The notes below the pieces were generated by a model. The model was not told the DNA's origin and did not search any database. It saw only the letters and a list, made by a program, of their open reading frames with translations. A stretch of DNA of 64,000 nucleotides. Origin: Achromobacter xylosoxidans. Its GTDB lineage: Bacteria; Pseudomonadota; Gammaproteobacteria; Burkholderiales; Burkholderiaceae_B. Position numbers and translations under genes: made by a program. Location of the stretch: contig NZ_LN831029.1 of the NCBI RefSeq assembly GCF_001457475.1, positions 5,394,001 to 5,458,000 on the forward strand, written 5' to 3'. How positions within the stretch are numbered: position 1 is the first letter of the stretch; every line of letters starts with the position of its first letter. Positions 25,496-32,336 of this stretch are shown in pieces.

Positions 25496-25530
25496 CGGGC
25501 TGGCCGGCGCCCGGGCCCCGGCCAGCCCGC
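25495..25530 (+). terminator. Strong hairpin after the DltX-like gene
   Basis: GCGGGCTGGCCGG (25495-25507) and CCGGCCAGCCCGC (25518-25530) form a perfect 13-bp stem with a 10-nt loop. No U-tract follows, so it may need Rho or only stabilise the 3' end. It separates the DltD/DltX pair from pit. Confidence 0.5.
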
Positions 25531-25597
25531 CATGGCCCCGCGCGGCGGGAGCCCCGTCGGAAAGGCGTCGAGAAAATTGCCCCCAGCAACCGGGGAC

Positions 25598-25615
25598 AGG
25601 TCACAAATCTGTAAT
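25598..25615 (+). promoter_or_regulatory. Possible Pho box upstream of pit
   Basis: AGGTCACAAATCTGTAAT matches about 13 of 18 positions of the PhoB consensus, with the second repeat CTGTAAT 6 of 7. No good -10 lies 10 bp downstream, so the match is weaker than those at phnG and phnC. It lies about 35 bp before pit. Confidence 0.3.
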
Positions 25616-25649
25616 AATCTGGGCTCGCCGGAACCTCTCCCCGCCCCCC

Positions 25650-27125
25650 ATGCCCTCCCTCTTCCACGGCCTAGATCTCTGGGTCGGCCTCAGCCTCGTC
25701 CTGGCCCTGACGTTCGTCCTGGCCTTCGAATTCATCAATGGCTTCCACGACACGGCGAACGCCGTCGCGACGGTCATCTACACCAAGGCCATGCCGCCCC
25801 ACCTGGCGGTGGTGCTCTCGGGCATTTTCAACTTCCTCGGCGTGCTGCTGGGCGGCGTGGGCGTGGCCTATGCCATCGTCCACCTGCTGCCGGTCGAACT
25901 GCTGATCAACGTCGATACCGGACGCGGGCTGGCCATGGTGTTCGCCATGCTGGCCGCCGCCATCGCCTGGAACCTGGGCACCTGGTATTTCGGCATCCCG
26001 GCCTCCAGCTCGCACACGCTGATCGGCTCGATCCTGGGCGTGGGCCTGGCCAACGCGCTGATCACCGACCTGCCGCTGGCCGATGGCGTGAACTGGGGCA
26101 AGGCGATCGACATCGGCGCCTCGCTGGTGGTGTCGCCGGTGGCCGGATTCCTGGTGGCCGGCGGCCTGCTGCTGGCGCTCAAGCGCTGGCTGCCGCTGTC
26201 GAAGATGCACAAGACGCCGGAACAGCGCCGCGCCATCGACAACAAGAAACACCCGCCGTTCTGGAACCGCCTGGTGCTGGTGCTGTCGGCCATGGGCGTG
26301 AGCTTCGTGCACGGCTCGAACGATGGCCAGAAAGGCATCGGCCTGATCATGCTGGTGCTGATCGGCATCGTGCCGGCCAACTTCGTGCTGGACACCAACA
26401 GCACCACCTACCAGATCGAGCGCACCCGCGACGCCGCCACCCACCTGAGCGCTTTCTACCAGCGCAACGAAGCCATGCTGGGCGACTTCCTGGCGCTCAA
26501 GCGCGCCGGCTCCGCCTCGGACCTGCCGCGCAATTTCCGCTGCGACCCGCAACTGACCCTGGCCACCATCGACGCGCTGCAGGCCGACCTGCGCGGCGTC
26601 AGCAACTACGCCGACCTGTCCGCCGCCAAGCGCATCGACGTGCGCCGCTACCTGCTGTGCCTGGACGACACCGCCAAGAAGGTGGCGCGCATCGAGGGCC
26701 TGCCGGCGCGTGAACGCACCGACCTGCAGCGCCTGCGCGCCGACCTGACCGCCACCACCGAATACGCGCCCTTCTGGGTGATCGTGGCGGTGGCGCTGGC
26801 GCTGGGCGCCGGCACCATGGTCGGCTGGCGCCGCGTGGTGCTGACGGTGGGCGAGAAGATCGGCAAGCAGGGCATGACCTACGCGCAAGGCATGTCGGCG
26901 CAGCTCACCGCGGTCGGCGCCATCGGCCTGGCCAACGTCTTCAGCCTGCCGGTCTCCACCACCCACGTGCTGTCCTCGGGCGTGGCGGGCACCATGATCG
27001 CCAACAAAAGCGGCCTGCAGGGCGGCACGGTGCGCAACATCCTGCTGGCCTGGGTCCTGACCCTGCCCGCCTCGATGCTGCTGGCGGCCGGCCTGTTCTG
27101 GATCGGCGTGCAGATCGCCGGCTGA
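25650..27125 (+). CDS. pit: Inorganic phosphate transporter, Pit family
   Basis: A 491-residue inner-membrane proton-coupled phosphate transporter. The duplicated Pit signatures are present: 'GFHDTANAVATVIYT' near residue 31 and 'LANVFSLPVSTTHVLSSGVAG' near residue 430, plus 'GIPASSSHTLIGSILG'. A long, mostly hydrophilic insert at about 250-370 lies between the two membrane halves, as in PitA-type proteins. The start ATG 25650 has no obvious Shine-Dalgarno. A possible Pho box precedes it. With phnCDE, it gives a second phosphorus-uptake route in this window. Confidence 0.92.
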   Translation: MPSLFHGLDLWVGLSLVLALTFVLAFEFINGFHDTANAVATVIYTKAMPPHLAVVLSGIFNFLGVLLGGVGVAYAIVHLLPVELLINVDTGRGLAMVFAMLAAAIAWNLGTWYFGIPASSSHTLIGSILGVGLANALITDLPLADGVNWGKAIDIGASLVVSPVAGFLVAGGLLLALKRWLPLSKMHKTPEQRRAIDNKKHPPFWNRLVLVLSAMGVSFVHGSNDGQKGIGLIMLVLIGIVPANFVLDTNSTTYQIERTRDAATHLSAFYQRNEAMLGDFLALKRAGSASDLPRNFRCDPQLTLATIDALQADLRGVSNYADLSAAKRIDVRRYLLCLDDTAKKVARIEGLPARERTDLQRLRADLTATTEYAPFWVIVAVALALGAGTMVGWRRVVLTVGEKIGKQGMTYAQGMSAQLTAVGAIGLANVFSLPVSTTHVLSSGVAGTMIANKSGLQGGTVRNILLAWVLTLPASMLLAAGLFWIGVQIAG

Positions 27126-27133
27126 CGCCGCCA

Positions 27134-27162
27134 CCGGCCGCGCGAACGATCTGCGCGGCCGG
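27134..27162 (+). terminator. Hairpin after pit
   Basis: CCGGCCGCGC (27134-27143) and GCGCGGCCGG (27153-27162) form a perfect 10-bp stem with a 9-nt loop, 9 bp past the pit stop. No U-tract, so a modest terminator candidate. Confidence 0.4.
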
Positions 27163-27224
27163 CGCAACACAGTGGCTACCGCGACGGGCTATGTCCCGCG
27201 CGGACGCGCCCCTACCATGGCGCC

Positions 27225-27872
27225 ATGGCTACCCCTTTCCCCATCCTGCATTACATCTACGACCCGCTCTGCGGCTGGTGCTATGGCGCCGCGCCGCTGG
27301 TGCAGGCCGCCCGCGGCATCGACGGCCTGGCCATTGCGCTGCACGGCGGCGGCATGATGACCGGCGGCAACCGCCAGCCGGTCACCGACGCGCTGCGGCG
27401 CTACGTCATGCCGCATGACGAACGCATCGCCGGCCTGACCGGCCAGCAGTTCGGTCCGGATTATTTCGACGGCCTGCTGCGCGACAGCGGCGCGGTATTC
27501 GACTCGGCCCCGCCCACCACCGCCATCCTGGCGGCGCAATTGCTGGGCGGCCGTGGCCTGGATCTGCTGCAACGCCTGCAACGGGCCCATTACGTCGAGG
27601 GCCGGCGCATCGCCGACCCGGCCGAACTGCGGCGCCTGGCGCAAGACGCCGGCCTGGACGGCGCCGCCTTCCAGGAGGCCTATGCCGCCACCGAAGGCGC
27701 GGCCACCGATCGCCACATTGCCGAAAGCCGCGCGCTGCTCGGGCGGCTGCGCGGCTCGGGCTTTCCGACGCTGGCGCTGGAACGCGACGGCGCCTGCGAA
27801 CTGCTGGAACCGTCGCGCTTCCTGGGCCGCCCGTCGCAATGGCAGGCGGACCTGCGCGCCCGGCTCGGGTAG
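27225..27872 (+). CDS. DsbA-family (FrnE/thioredoxin-like) protein
   Basis: A 215-residue protein of the DsbA/FrnE group with the active-site CGWC (Cys16-Cys19) after 'YIYDPL', an inserted helical domain, and a C-terminal 'GFPTLALERDG' containing the cis-Pro. No signal peptide is present, so it is cytoplasmic and probably a disulfide oxidoreductase or isomerase of unknown partner. It is a single gene; its end abuts the end of the convergent GST gene. Confidence 0.85.
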   Translation: MATPFPILHYIYDPLCGWCYGAAPLVQAARGIDGLAIALHGGGMMTGGNRQPVTDALRRYVMPHDERIAGLTGQQFGPDYFDGLLRDSGAVFDSAPPTTAILAAQLLGGRGLDLLQRLQRAHYVEGRRIADPAELRRLAQDAGLDGAAFQEAYAATEGAATDRHIAESRALLGRLRGSGFPTLALERDGACELLEPSRFLGRPSQWQADLRARLG

Positions 27873-28487
27873 TCAGCCTTCGCCGATGTCACCGTCGCGC
27901 TGCAAGGCGCGGTGCATCGCCGGACGCGCCGCCAGCCGTTCGGCATAGGCCGAGAACACCGGGTTCTCGGCAATCACCTTCATCTGCATCATGAACTGCA
28001 AGGTGCCGCCCAGCACGATGTCGACGGCGCTGAAATGCTCGCCGAGGAAATACGGGCGGGCCTGCAGCACCCGGGTCACGACCTGTTCGACCTCGTCGGC
28101 CGAGCCCCACCCCATCGTGCCCTGCTGGTGCGCCGTCTTGAACACGCGCTCCGTCATGGCGGGCTCGAACACGCCGGTCGAGTAGGCCAGCCAGGTCAGG
28201 TAGGGACCGCGTTGCGGATCGCCGATGACCGGACCCAGGCCGGCCTGGGGGAACAGGTCGGTCAGGTAAAGCGCGATGGCGGGGGTTTCGAACACCGGCA
28301 CCCCGTCGTGCACCAGCGCCGGCACCTTGCCGTGCGGGTGGATGTCGATGTAGTCGGGCGGGATATGGCCGGAGCCGTCGCGGCGGCGGATCGACACCAT
28401 CTCGGTGTCGTAGGGCACGCCCAGCTCTTCGAGCAGCCAGAGGATGCGGAAAGAGCGCGAGCGCGGGGCGTGATAGAGGGTCAGCAT
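27873..28487 (-). CDS. Glutathione S-transferase family protein
   Basis: A 204-residue two-domain GST. The N-terminal thioredoxin fold reads 'MLTLYHAPRSRSFRILWLLEELGVPYDTEMV' and has the 'VPALVHDGVPVFETPAIALYL' glutathione site (cis-Pro and ES/ET). The C-terminal all-helical domain follows. The start at 28487 is the canonical one; the extension to 28565 is arginine-rich. It is convergent with, and directly abuts, the DsbA-like gene. Confidence 0.9.
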   Translation of the reverse strand: MLTLYHAPRSRSFRILWLLEELGVPYDTEMVSIRRRDGSGHIPPDYIDIHPHGKVPALVHDGVPVFETPAIALYLTDLFPQAGLGPVIGDPQRGPYLTWLAYSTGVFEPAMTERVFKTAHQQGTMGWGSADEVEQVVTRVLQARPYFLGEHFSAVDIVLGGTLQFMMQMKVIAENPVFSAYAERLAARPAMHRALQRDGDIGEG

Positions 28488-28611
28488 GGGCGGTCTCCTG
28501 GTTCCGGGGCGCGGCCCCTGCGGCCATTGTGCCGCAGGCCGCCCAGCCGCGGCCAGTACCGTCACCGGCGACCAGGCGCCTGTCCGCCGGCCGCCCTGTC
28601 CACCGTCCGCC

Positions 28612-28929
28612 CTATTCGCCGGTCGCGCCCAGCGCGCGCAGTTGCGCCTTCAGGCGGCGCACTTCCTGGCTCAGGTCCAGGATCAGCGCCACGGCATCCA
28701 GGCCGGCGCCGAAGTCTCGCTCGAGGCGGCGCGCATCCAGCGCGCGCTGCAGGTCGACGCTGTAGAAGCGCCATTCGGCCGGACGCGGCCCGCTGGCGTC
28801 GACGATGCCGACCTCGACCAGTTGCGCGACCCATTCGACTTCCGCGCCGCAGGCGCGGGCCAGGTCGTCGGCGCTGAGCGGCTGCGACTTGCCCACCACG
28901 GTGGCGCTGCTGATGACGACTTTCTTCAT
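28612..28929 (-). CDS. cbpM: Chaperone modulator CbpM
   Basis: A 105-residue MerR-like helical protein that binds the J domain of CbpA and blocks its cochaperone activity. Family text: 'LARACGAEVEWVAQLVEVGIVDASG' and 'RFYSVDLQRALDARRLERDFGAGLDAVALILDL'. It follows cbpA with a 2-nt gap in the usual cbpA-cbpM order. Confidence 0.92.
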   Translation of the reverse strand: MKKVVISSATVVGKSQPLSADDLARACGAEVEWVAQLVEVGIVDASGPRPAEWRFYSVDLQRALDARRLERDFGAGLDAVALILDLSQEVRRLKAQLRALGATGE

Positions 28930-28931
28930 GA

Positions 28932-29882
28932 TCAGACCCCCAGGTGGCGCCGCGGGTTGAACGGCAGGTCGTGCTGCATCTTGCGGTAGGCCTCCTTGGC
29001 CGCTTCGGTGTCGGCCGGCGGCAGCGCCAGCTCGAGCACCAGGTACAGGTCGCCGGGCGGATCGCCCGGAATGCCGCGGCCGCGCAGCCGCAACTTGCGG
29101 CCGTTGCCGGACCCCGCGGGCACCGAGACCTCGACCGTGCCGCCCGGCGTCGGCGCATTGACCTTGGCGCCCAACGCCGCTTCCCACGGCGCCACCGGCA
29201 GCGTCATGTACAGGTCGCGGCCTTCGGCGCGGTAGCGGGCGTGCGGCTTGAAGCGGACCTCCAGGTACAGATCGCCGTTCTCGCCGCCGCCGTAGCCCGG
29301 CATGCCCTGCCCGGCCAAGCGGATGAACTGGCCCTCTCGCACGCCCGCGGGGATCCGCACGCTGAGCGTGCGGGTCTGCACCTGCGGGCGGCCCTGGTCG
29401 TCCACCGTCATGGAGCGCAGGCTGATGTCGCGGGTGGCGCCCTGCAAAGCGTCTTCGAGGTCGACCTCGATGGCCGCGTGGTGATCGTCGCCGCGGGCGC
29501 GGAATTCCTGCTGGTGGCCCTGGCCCGGCGCGCCGCGGCGGCCGCGGCCGCCGAACAGCGACGAGAAGAACTCGCTGAACTGGGCCTCTTCGCCCGACGC
29601 CGGACCGCGGTGGAACTCGAAGCCCTCGTCCCATCCCGGCGGCGGCTGGAAGCCCCCGCCCGGCGACACGCCGGCGGCGAGATTGTCGTAGGCCTCGCGC
29701 TTTTCCTTGTCGCGCAGCACGTCGTAGGCTTCATTGACGTCGCGCATGCGCGCCTCGGCGTCGCTTTCCTTGCTGACGTCGGGGTGGTACTTGCGGGCGA
29801 GCTTGCGGTAGGAGCGCCGGATCTCGTCTTCGGAGGCGCCGCGCTCCACACCAAGAATGCTGTAGTAGTCCTTGAACTCCAT
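28932..29882 (-). CDS. cbpA: DnaJ-class cochaperone CbpA
   Basis: A 316-residue J-domain protein. The J domain occupies residues 1-70 with the HPD motif in 'ARKYHPDVSK'. A Gly/Phe-rich linker follows, then two beta-sandwich substrate-binding domains, and 'LPFNPRRHLGV' at the end. CbpA stimulates DnaK and binds curved DNA. The start MEFKDYYS (ATG 29882) is used; an in-frame ATG at 29894 adds four residues. CbpM follows on the same strand. Confidence 0.94.
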   Translation of the reverse strand: MEFKDYYSILGVERGASEDEIRRSYRKLARKYHPDVSKESDAEARMRDVNEAYDVLRDKEKREAYDNLAAGVSPGGGFQPPPGWDEGFEFHRGPASGEEAQFSEFFSSLFGGRGRRGAPGQGHQQEFRARGDDHHAAIEVDLEDALQGATRDISLRSMTVDDQGRPQVQTRTLSVRIPAGVREGQFIRLAGQGMPGYGGGENGDLYLEVRFKPHARYRAEGRDLYMTLPVAPWEAALGAKVNAPTPGGTVEVSVPAGSGNGRKLRLRGRGIPGDPPGDLYLVLELALPPADTEAAKEAYRKMQHDLPFNPRRHLGV

Positions 29883-30072
29883 TTCCCAGCCCATGGTAAG
29901 GGTTGCAGCCAAAGGCGGCTCGCGCCGGATTCGGCCCTGAATGGAAAGAAGATAGGGGTTACGGTGCGATTTTTCAATGCGTTTCGTCAGCCGCGCGGCT
30001 TCGCGCATAATGGACGGTTGCCGCGCCCGCCGCCGGGCGCGGCAGGCCATCGCCAATGAACAGGAACCGATC

Positions 30073-30558
30073 GTGCTGGAAATCATCGACGTCGACTTCA
30101 ACAACCCGGAACACGGCCAGCAGGTGCTGGCCATGCTCAACGAATACGCCAGCGGCCCCATGGGCGGCAACACGCCCCTGCCCGAGTACGCCCAGCGCAA
30201 CCTGATTCCGGAACTGGCCAAGCGGCCGACGGCGCGCGCCCTGCTGGCGCGGGTCGACGGCGAGGCGGCCGGCGTGGCCATCTATATCGAGGGATTTTCG
30301 ACCTTCGCCTGCCGTCCGCTGGTCAACCTGCACGACCTGGGCGTGTCGCCCCGGTTCCAGGGCCAGGGCGTGGGCAAGCAGCTGCTGGCCGCGCTGGAAG
30401 ACCGCGCCCGCCGGCTGGGCTGCTGCAAGATCACGCTGGAAGTGCTGGAAGGCAACGACGTGGCCCAGGGCCTGTACCGCAAGCTGGGCTACGAAGGCTA
30501 TTCGCTGGACGAAGACACCGGCCGCGCCATGTTCTGGCAGAAGAAGCTGGCCGCCTGA
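30073..30558 (+). CDS. GNAT-family acetyltransferase
   Basis: A 161-residue acetyltransferase. Motif A of the GNAT fold is seen in 'LHDLGVSPRFQGQGVGKQLLAALEDRARRLG' (the acetyl-CoA-binding Q/R-x-x-G-x-G/A), and the C-terminal motif B in 'LYRKLGYEGYSLDE'. GTG 30073 is favoured because AGGA (30062-30065) sits 7 nt upstream; the in-frame 29977 start begins inside the cbpA promoter region. Substrate unknown. Confidence 0.82.
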   Translation: MLEIIDVDFNNPEHGQQVLAMLNEYASGPMGGNTPLPEYAQRNLIPELAKRPTARALLARVDGEAAGVAIYIEGFSTFACRPLVNLHDLGVSPRFQGQGVGKQLLAALEDRARRLGCCKITLEVLEGNDVAQGLYRKLGYEGYSLDEDTGRAMFWQKKLAA

Positions 30559-30607
30559 GTCCTCCATTCGCGGCGCGCGGGGCGCGCCGCCCCCAAGGGA
30601 AAAACAC

Positions 30608-30937
30608 ATGAAGATGAGCAACATCCCCTTCGGCACCACCGATTGGTCCGAGGTCGAAGCCACAGAACATGCCGGCGACACCGGCATGGCCTATTGGCGC
30701 ACCCGCCAGTTCGGCGACCTGCGCGTGCGCATGGTCGAATACACGCCGGGCTACCTGGCGGACCACTGGTGCAGCAAGGGCCACATCCTGTTCTGCCTGG
30801 AAGGCGAGCTGCATACCGAGCTGGAAGACGGTCGCACCTTCGTGCTGACACCCGGCATGAGCTACCAGGTGGCCGACCAGGCCGAGCCGCATCGCTCGTC
30901 CACCGCCACCGGCGCCAGGCTGTTCATCGTCGACTGA
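30608..30937 (+). CDS. DHCW-motif cupin-fold protein
   Basis: A 109-residue single-domain cupin with 'YLADHWCSKGHILFCLEGEL' near residue 48, the family hallmark, and 'FVLTPGMSYQVADQAEPHRSS' as the second cupin motif. Likely metal-binding His residues are present, but the reaction is unknown. It lies 50 bp after the GNAT gene on the same strand. Confidence 0.8.
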   Translation: MKMSNIPFGTTDWSEVEATEHAGDTGMAYWRTRQFGDLRVRMVEYTPGYLADHWCSKGHILFCLEGELHTELEDGRTFVLTPGMSYQVADQAEPHRSSTATGARLFIVD

Positions 30938-31095
30938 CGCGCCGGCGCGACACGCGAAATTTCAGTTGCGTTACGCTTTGCGCTACGCACCCCTTTTTCA
31001 ACGCCGCGCCGCCTCGAGATGAAAGCCCCTTTTCCGGGGCAGCAAGCCGAAGGCGCAGCGTTGGAGGTTTTTCAATCGCCTGACCGGAGATCCAC

Positions 31096-31731
31096 TTGGG
31101 CGCCCCGTTTACGCTGTACGTCGATTCCCAGTTCCTCAGCCCCTACGCCATGTCGGCCTATGTGGCGCTGGCCGAAAAACAGTTGCCCTTCGAGGTCCGC
31201 CTGATCGATCTGGACGCGGGCGAACAGCGCATGCAGCCCTACCAGTGCCGCGCCCTGACCGCGCGCGTGCCGGCCCTGACCCACGGCGATTTCAACCTGA
31301 CCGAATCGACCGCCATCACCGAGTACCTGGAAGACCTGCATCCGGCGCCGGCCTGTACCGCCTTGTACCCGGCCCAGCCGCGCGAGCGCGCCCGCGCCCG
31401 CCAGCTGCAGGCCTGGCTGCGCAGCGACCTGGGCGCCCTGCGCCAGGAACGGCCGACCGAATCGGTGTTCTACGGCGCCGCCGGACAACCCCTGTCCGAC
31501 GCCGGCCATGCGGCCGCGGCCAAGCTGATCCACGTGGCCGGCGCCCTGATCGGCGCGGGCCAGGCCAGCCTGTTCGACGACTGGTGCATCGCCGACCTGG
31601 ACCTGGCGGTGGCGCTGCGCCGCCTGTGGCAGGACGGCCTGCCCGACCCGCTGCGCGAGTATGTCGAGATCCAATGGCAGCGGCCCTCGGTGCGCAAATG
31701 GCTGGATCACAACGCGGCCGCCCGCGCCTGA
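31096..31731 (+). CDS. yfcF: YfcF-like glutathione S-transferase
   Basis: A 211-residue GST of the YfcF type: 'FTLYVDSQFLSPYAMSAYVALAEKQLPFEVRLIDLDAGEQ' at the N-terminus, then 'RVPALTHGDFNLTESTAITEYLEDLHP'. The start is TTG at 31096, 7 nt after GGAG (31085-31088); no ATG gives the intact domain. The VOC gene follows after 19 bp and they may be cotranscribed. Confidence 0.87.
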   Translation: MGAPFTLYVDSQFLSPYAMSAYVALAEKQLPFEVRLIDLDAGEQRMQPYQCRALTARVPALTHGDFNLTESTAITEYLEDLHPAPACTALYPAQPRERARARQLQAWLRSDLGALRQERPTESVFYGAAGQPLSDAGHAAAAKLIHVAGALIGAGQASLFDDWCIADLDLAVALRRLWQDGLPDPLREYVEIQWQRPSVRKWLDHNAAARA

Positions 31732-31750
31732 TCCACCACTCGGAGCCGCC

Positions 31751-32152
31751 ATGCAATTGCTGGATCACGTCTCCATCAGCGTCGCCGGGCTCGACACCGC
31801 CCGGCCCTTCTACGACGCCGTCATGGCCGCCCTGGGCGCGGCCAAGGTCTACGACCACGCCGACGCGCTGGGCTACGGCGAACGCTGCCGCCCCGGCGAT
31901 TCCGGCCACACCTACCTGAGCGTGCAGGCCGATCCGGCCGCGTCGCCGAGCGCGCCGGCGCGCCGCCATTGGTGCTTCAAGGCCGCCAGCCGCGCCGCGG
32001 TGGACGCGTTCCATGCCGCCGGGCTGGCCCACGGCGGGCGTGACGAAGGCGCCCCCGGCCCGCGCCCCCACTACCACCCGCATTACTACGCCGCCTTTCT
32101 GTCGGACCCATCCGGCAACCGTATCGAAGCCGTTTGCCACGACGCGCCGTGA
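31751..32152 (+). CDS. VOC-family (glyoxalase-like) protein
   Basis: A 133-residue vicinal-oxygen-chelate domain. It starts 'MQLLDHVSISVAGLDTARPFYDAVMAALG' and ends 'YHPHYYAAFLSDPSGNRIEAVCH', with the paired metal-binding His/Glu positions. Members include glyoxalase I and dioxygenases; the substrate here is unknown. ATG 31751 is preferred over the in-frame start at 31661, which lies inside the YfcF-like gene. Confidence 0.87.
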   Translation: MQLLDHVSISVAGLDTARPFYDAVMAALGAAKVYDHADALGYGERCRPGDSGHTYLSVQADPAASPSAPARRHWCFKAASRAAVDAFHAAGLAHGGRDEGAPGPRPHYHPHYYAAFLSDPSGNRIEAVCHDAP

Positions 32153-32201
32153 GGCCGGGCGCGGCTGCCGCGAACAAGCAGGGACGGATAGTCCCCGACG
32201 T

Positions 32202-32215
32202 TTGACCTGCATCAA
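32202..32215 (+). promoter_or_regulatory. Anr/Fnr-type box
   Basis: TTGACCTGCATCAA matches TTGAT-N4-ATCAA in nine of ten defined bases. It lies about 120 bp before the DUF3141 gene. The FNR/Anr family activates genes in low oxygen, which fits the acetate-kinase operon downstream. Confidence 0.65.
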
Positions 32216-32223
32216 CCGTCCCC

Positions 32224-32240
32224 ATGTTGCGATGCAACAT
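32224..32240. promoter_or_regulatory. Second palindrome in the DUF3141 promoter region
   Basis: ATGTTGC (32224-32230) and GCAACAT (32234-32240) form a perfect 7-bp-arm palindrome with a 3-bp centre, 8 bp after the Anr box. It may be a second regulator's operator. A possible -10, TGTAAT, lies at 32250-32255. Confidence 0.4.
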
Positions 32241-32296
32241 CCATTCAGGTGTAATGGGGGGGTCAAGTCAGCTGGTTCCACTTGAGGAACCGGTCC

Positions 32297-32322
32297 GGTA
32301 GCACCCGCTGCCGGGTGCTACC
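32297..32322 (+). promoter_or_regulatory. Hairpin directly before the DUF3141 ribosome-binding site
   Basis: GGTAGCACCCG (32297-32307) pairs with CGGGTGCTACC (32312-32322), an 11-bp stem and 4-nt loop that ends 2 nt before AGGAG (32325-32329). It could act on mRNA stability or translation of the DUF3141 gene. Confidence 0.5.
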
Positions 32323-32336
32323 TATAGGAGATCGCC

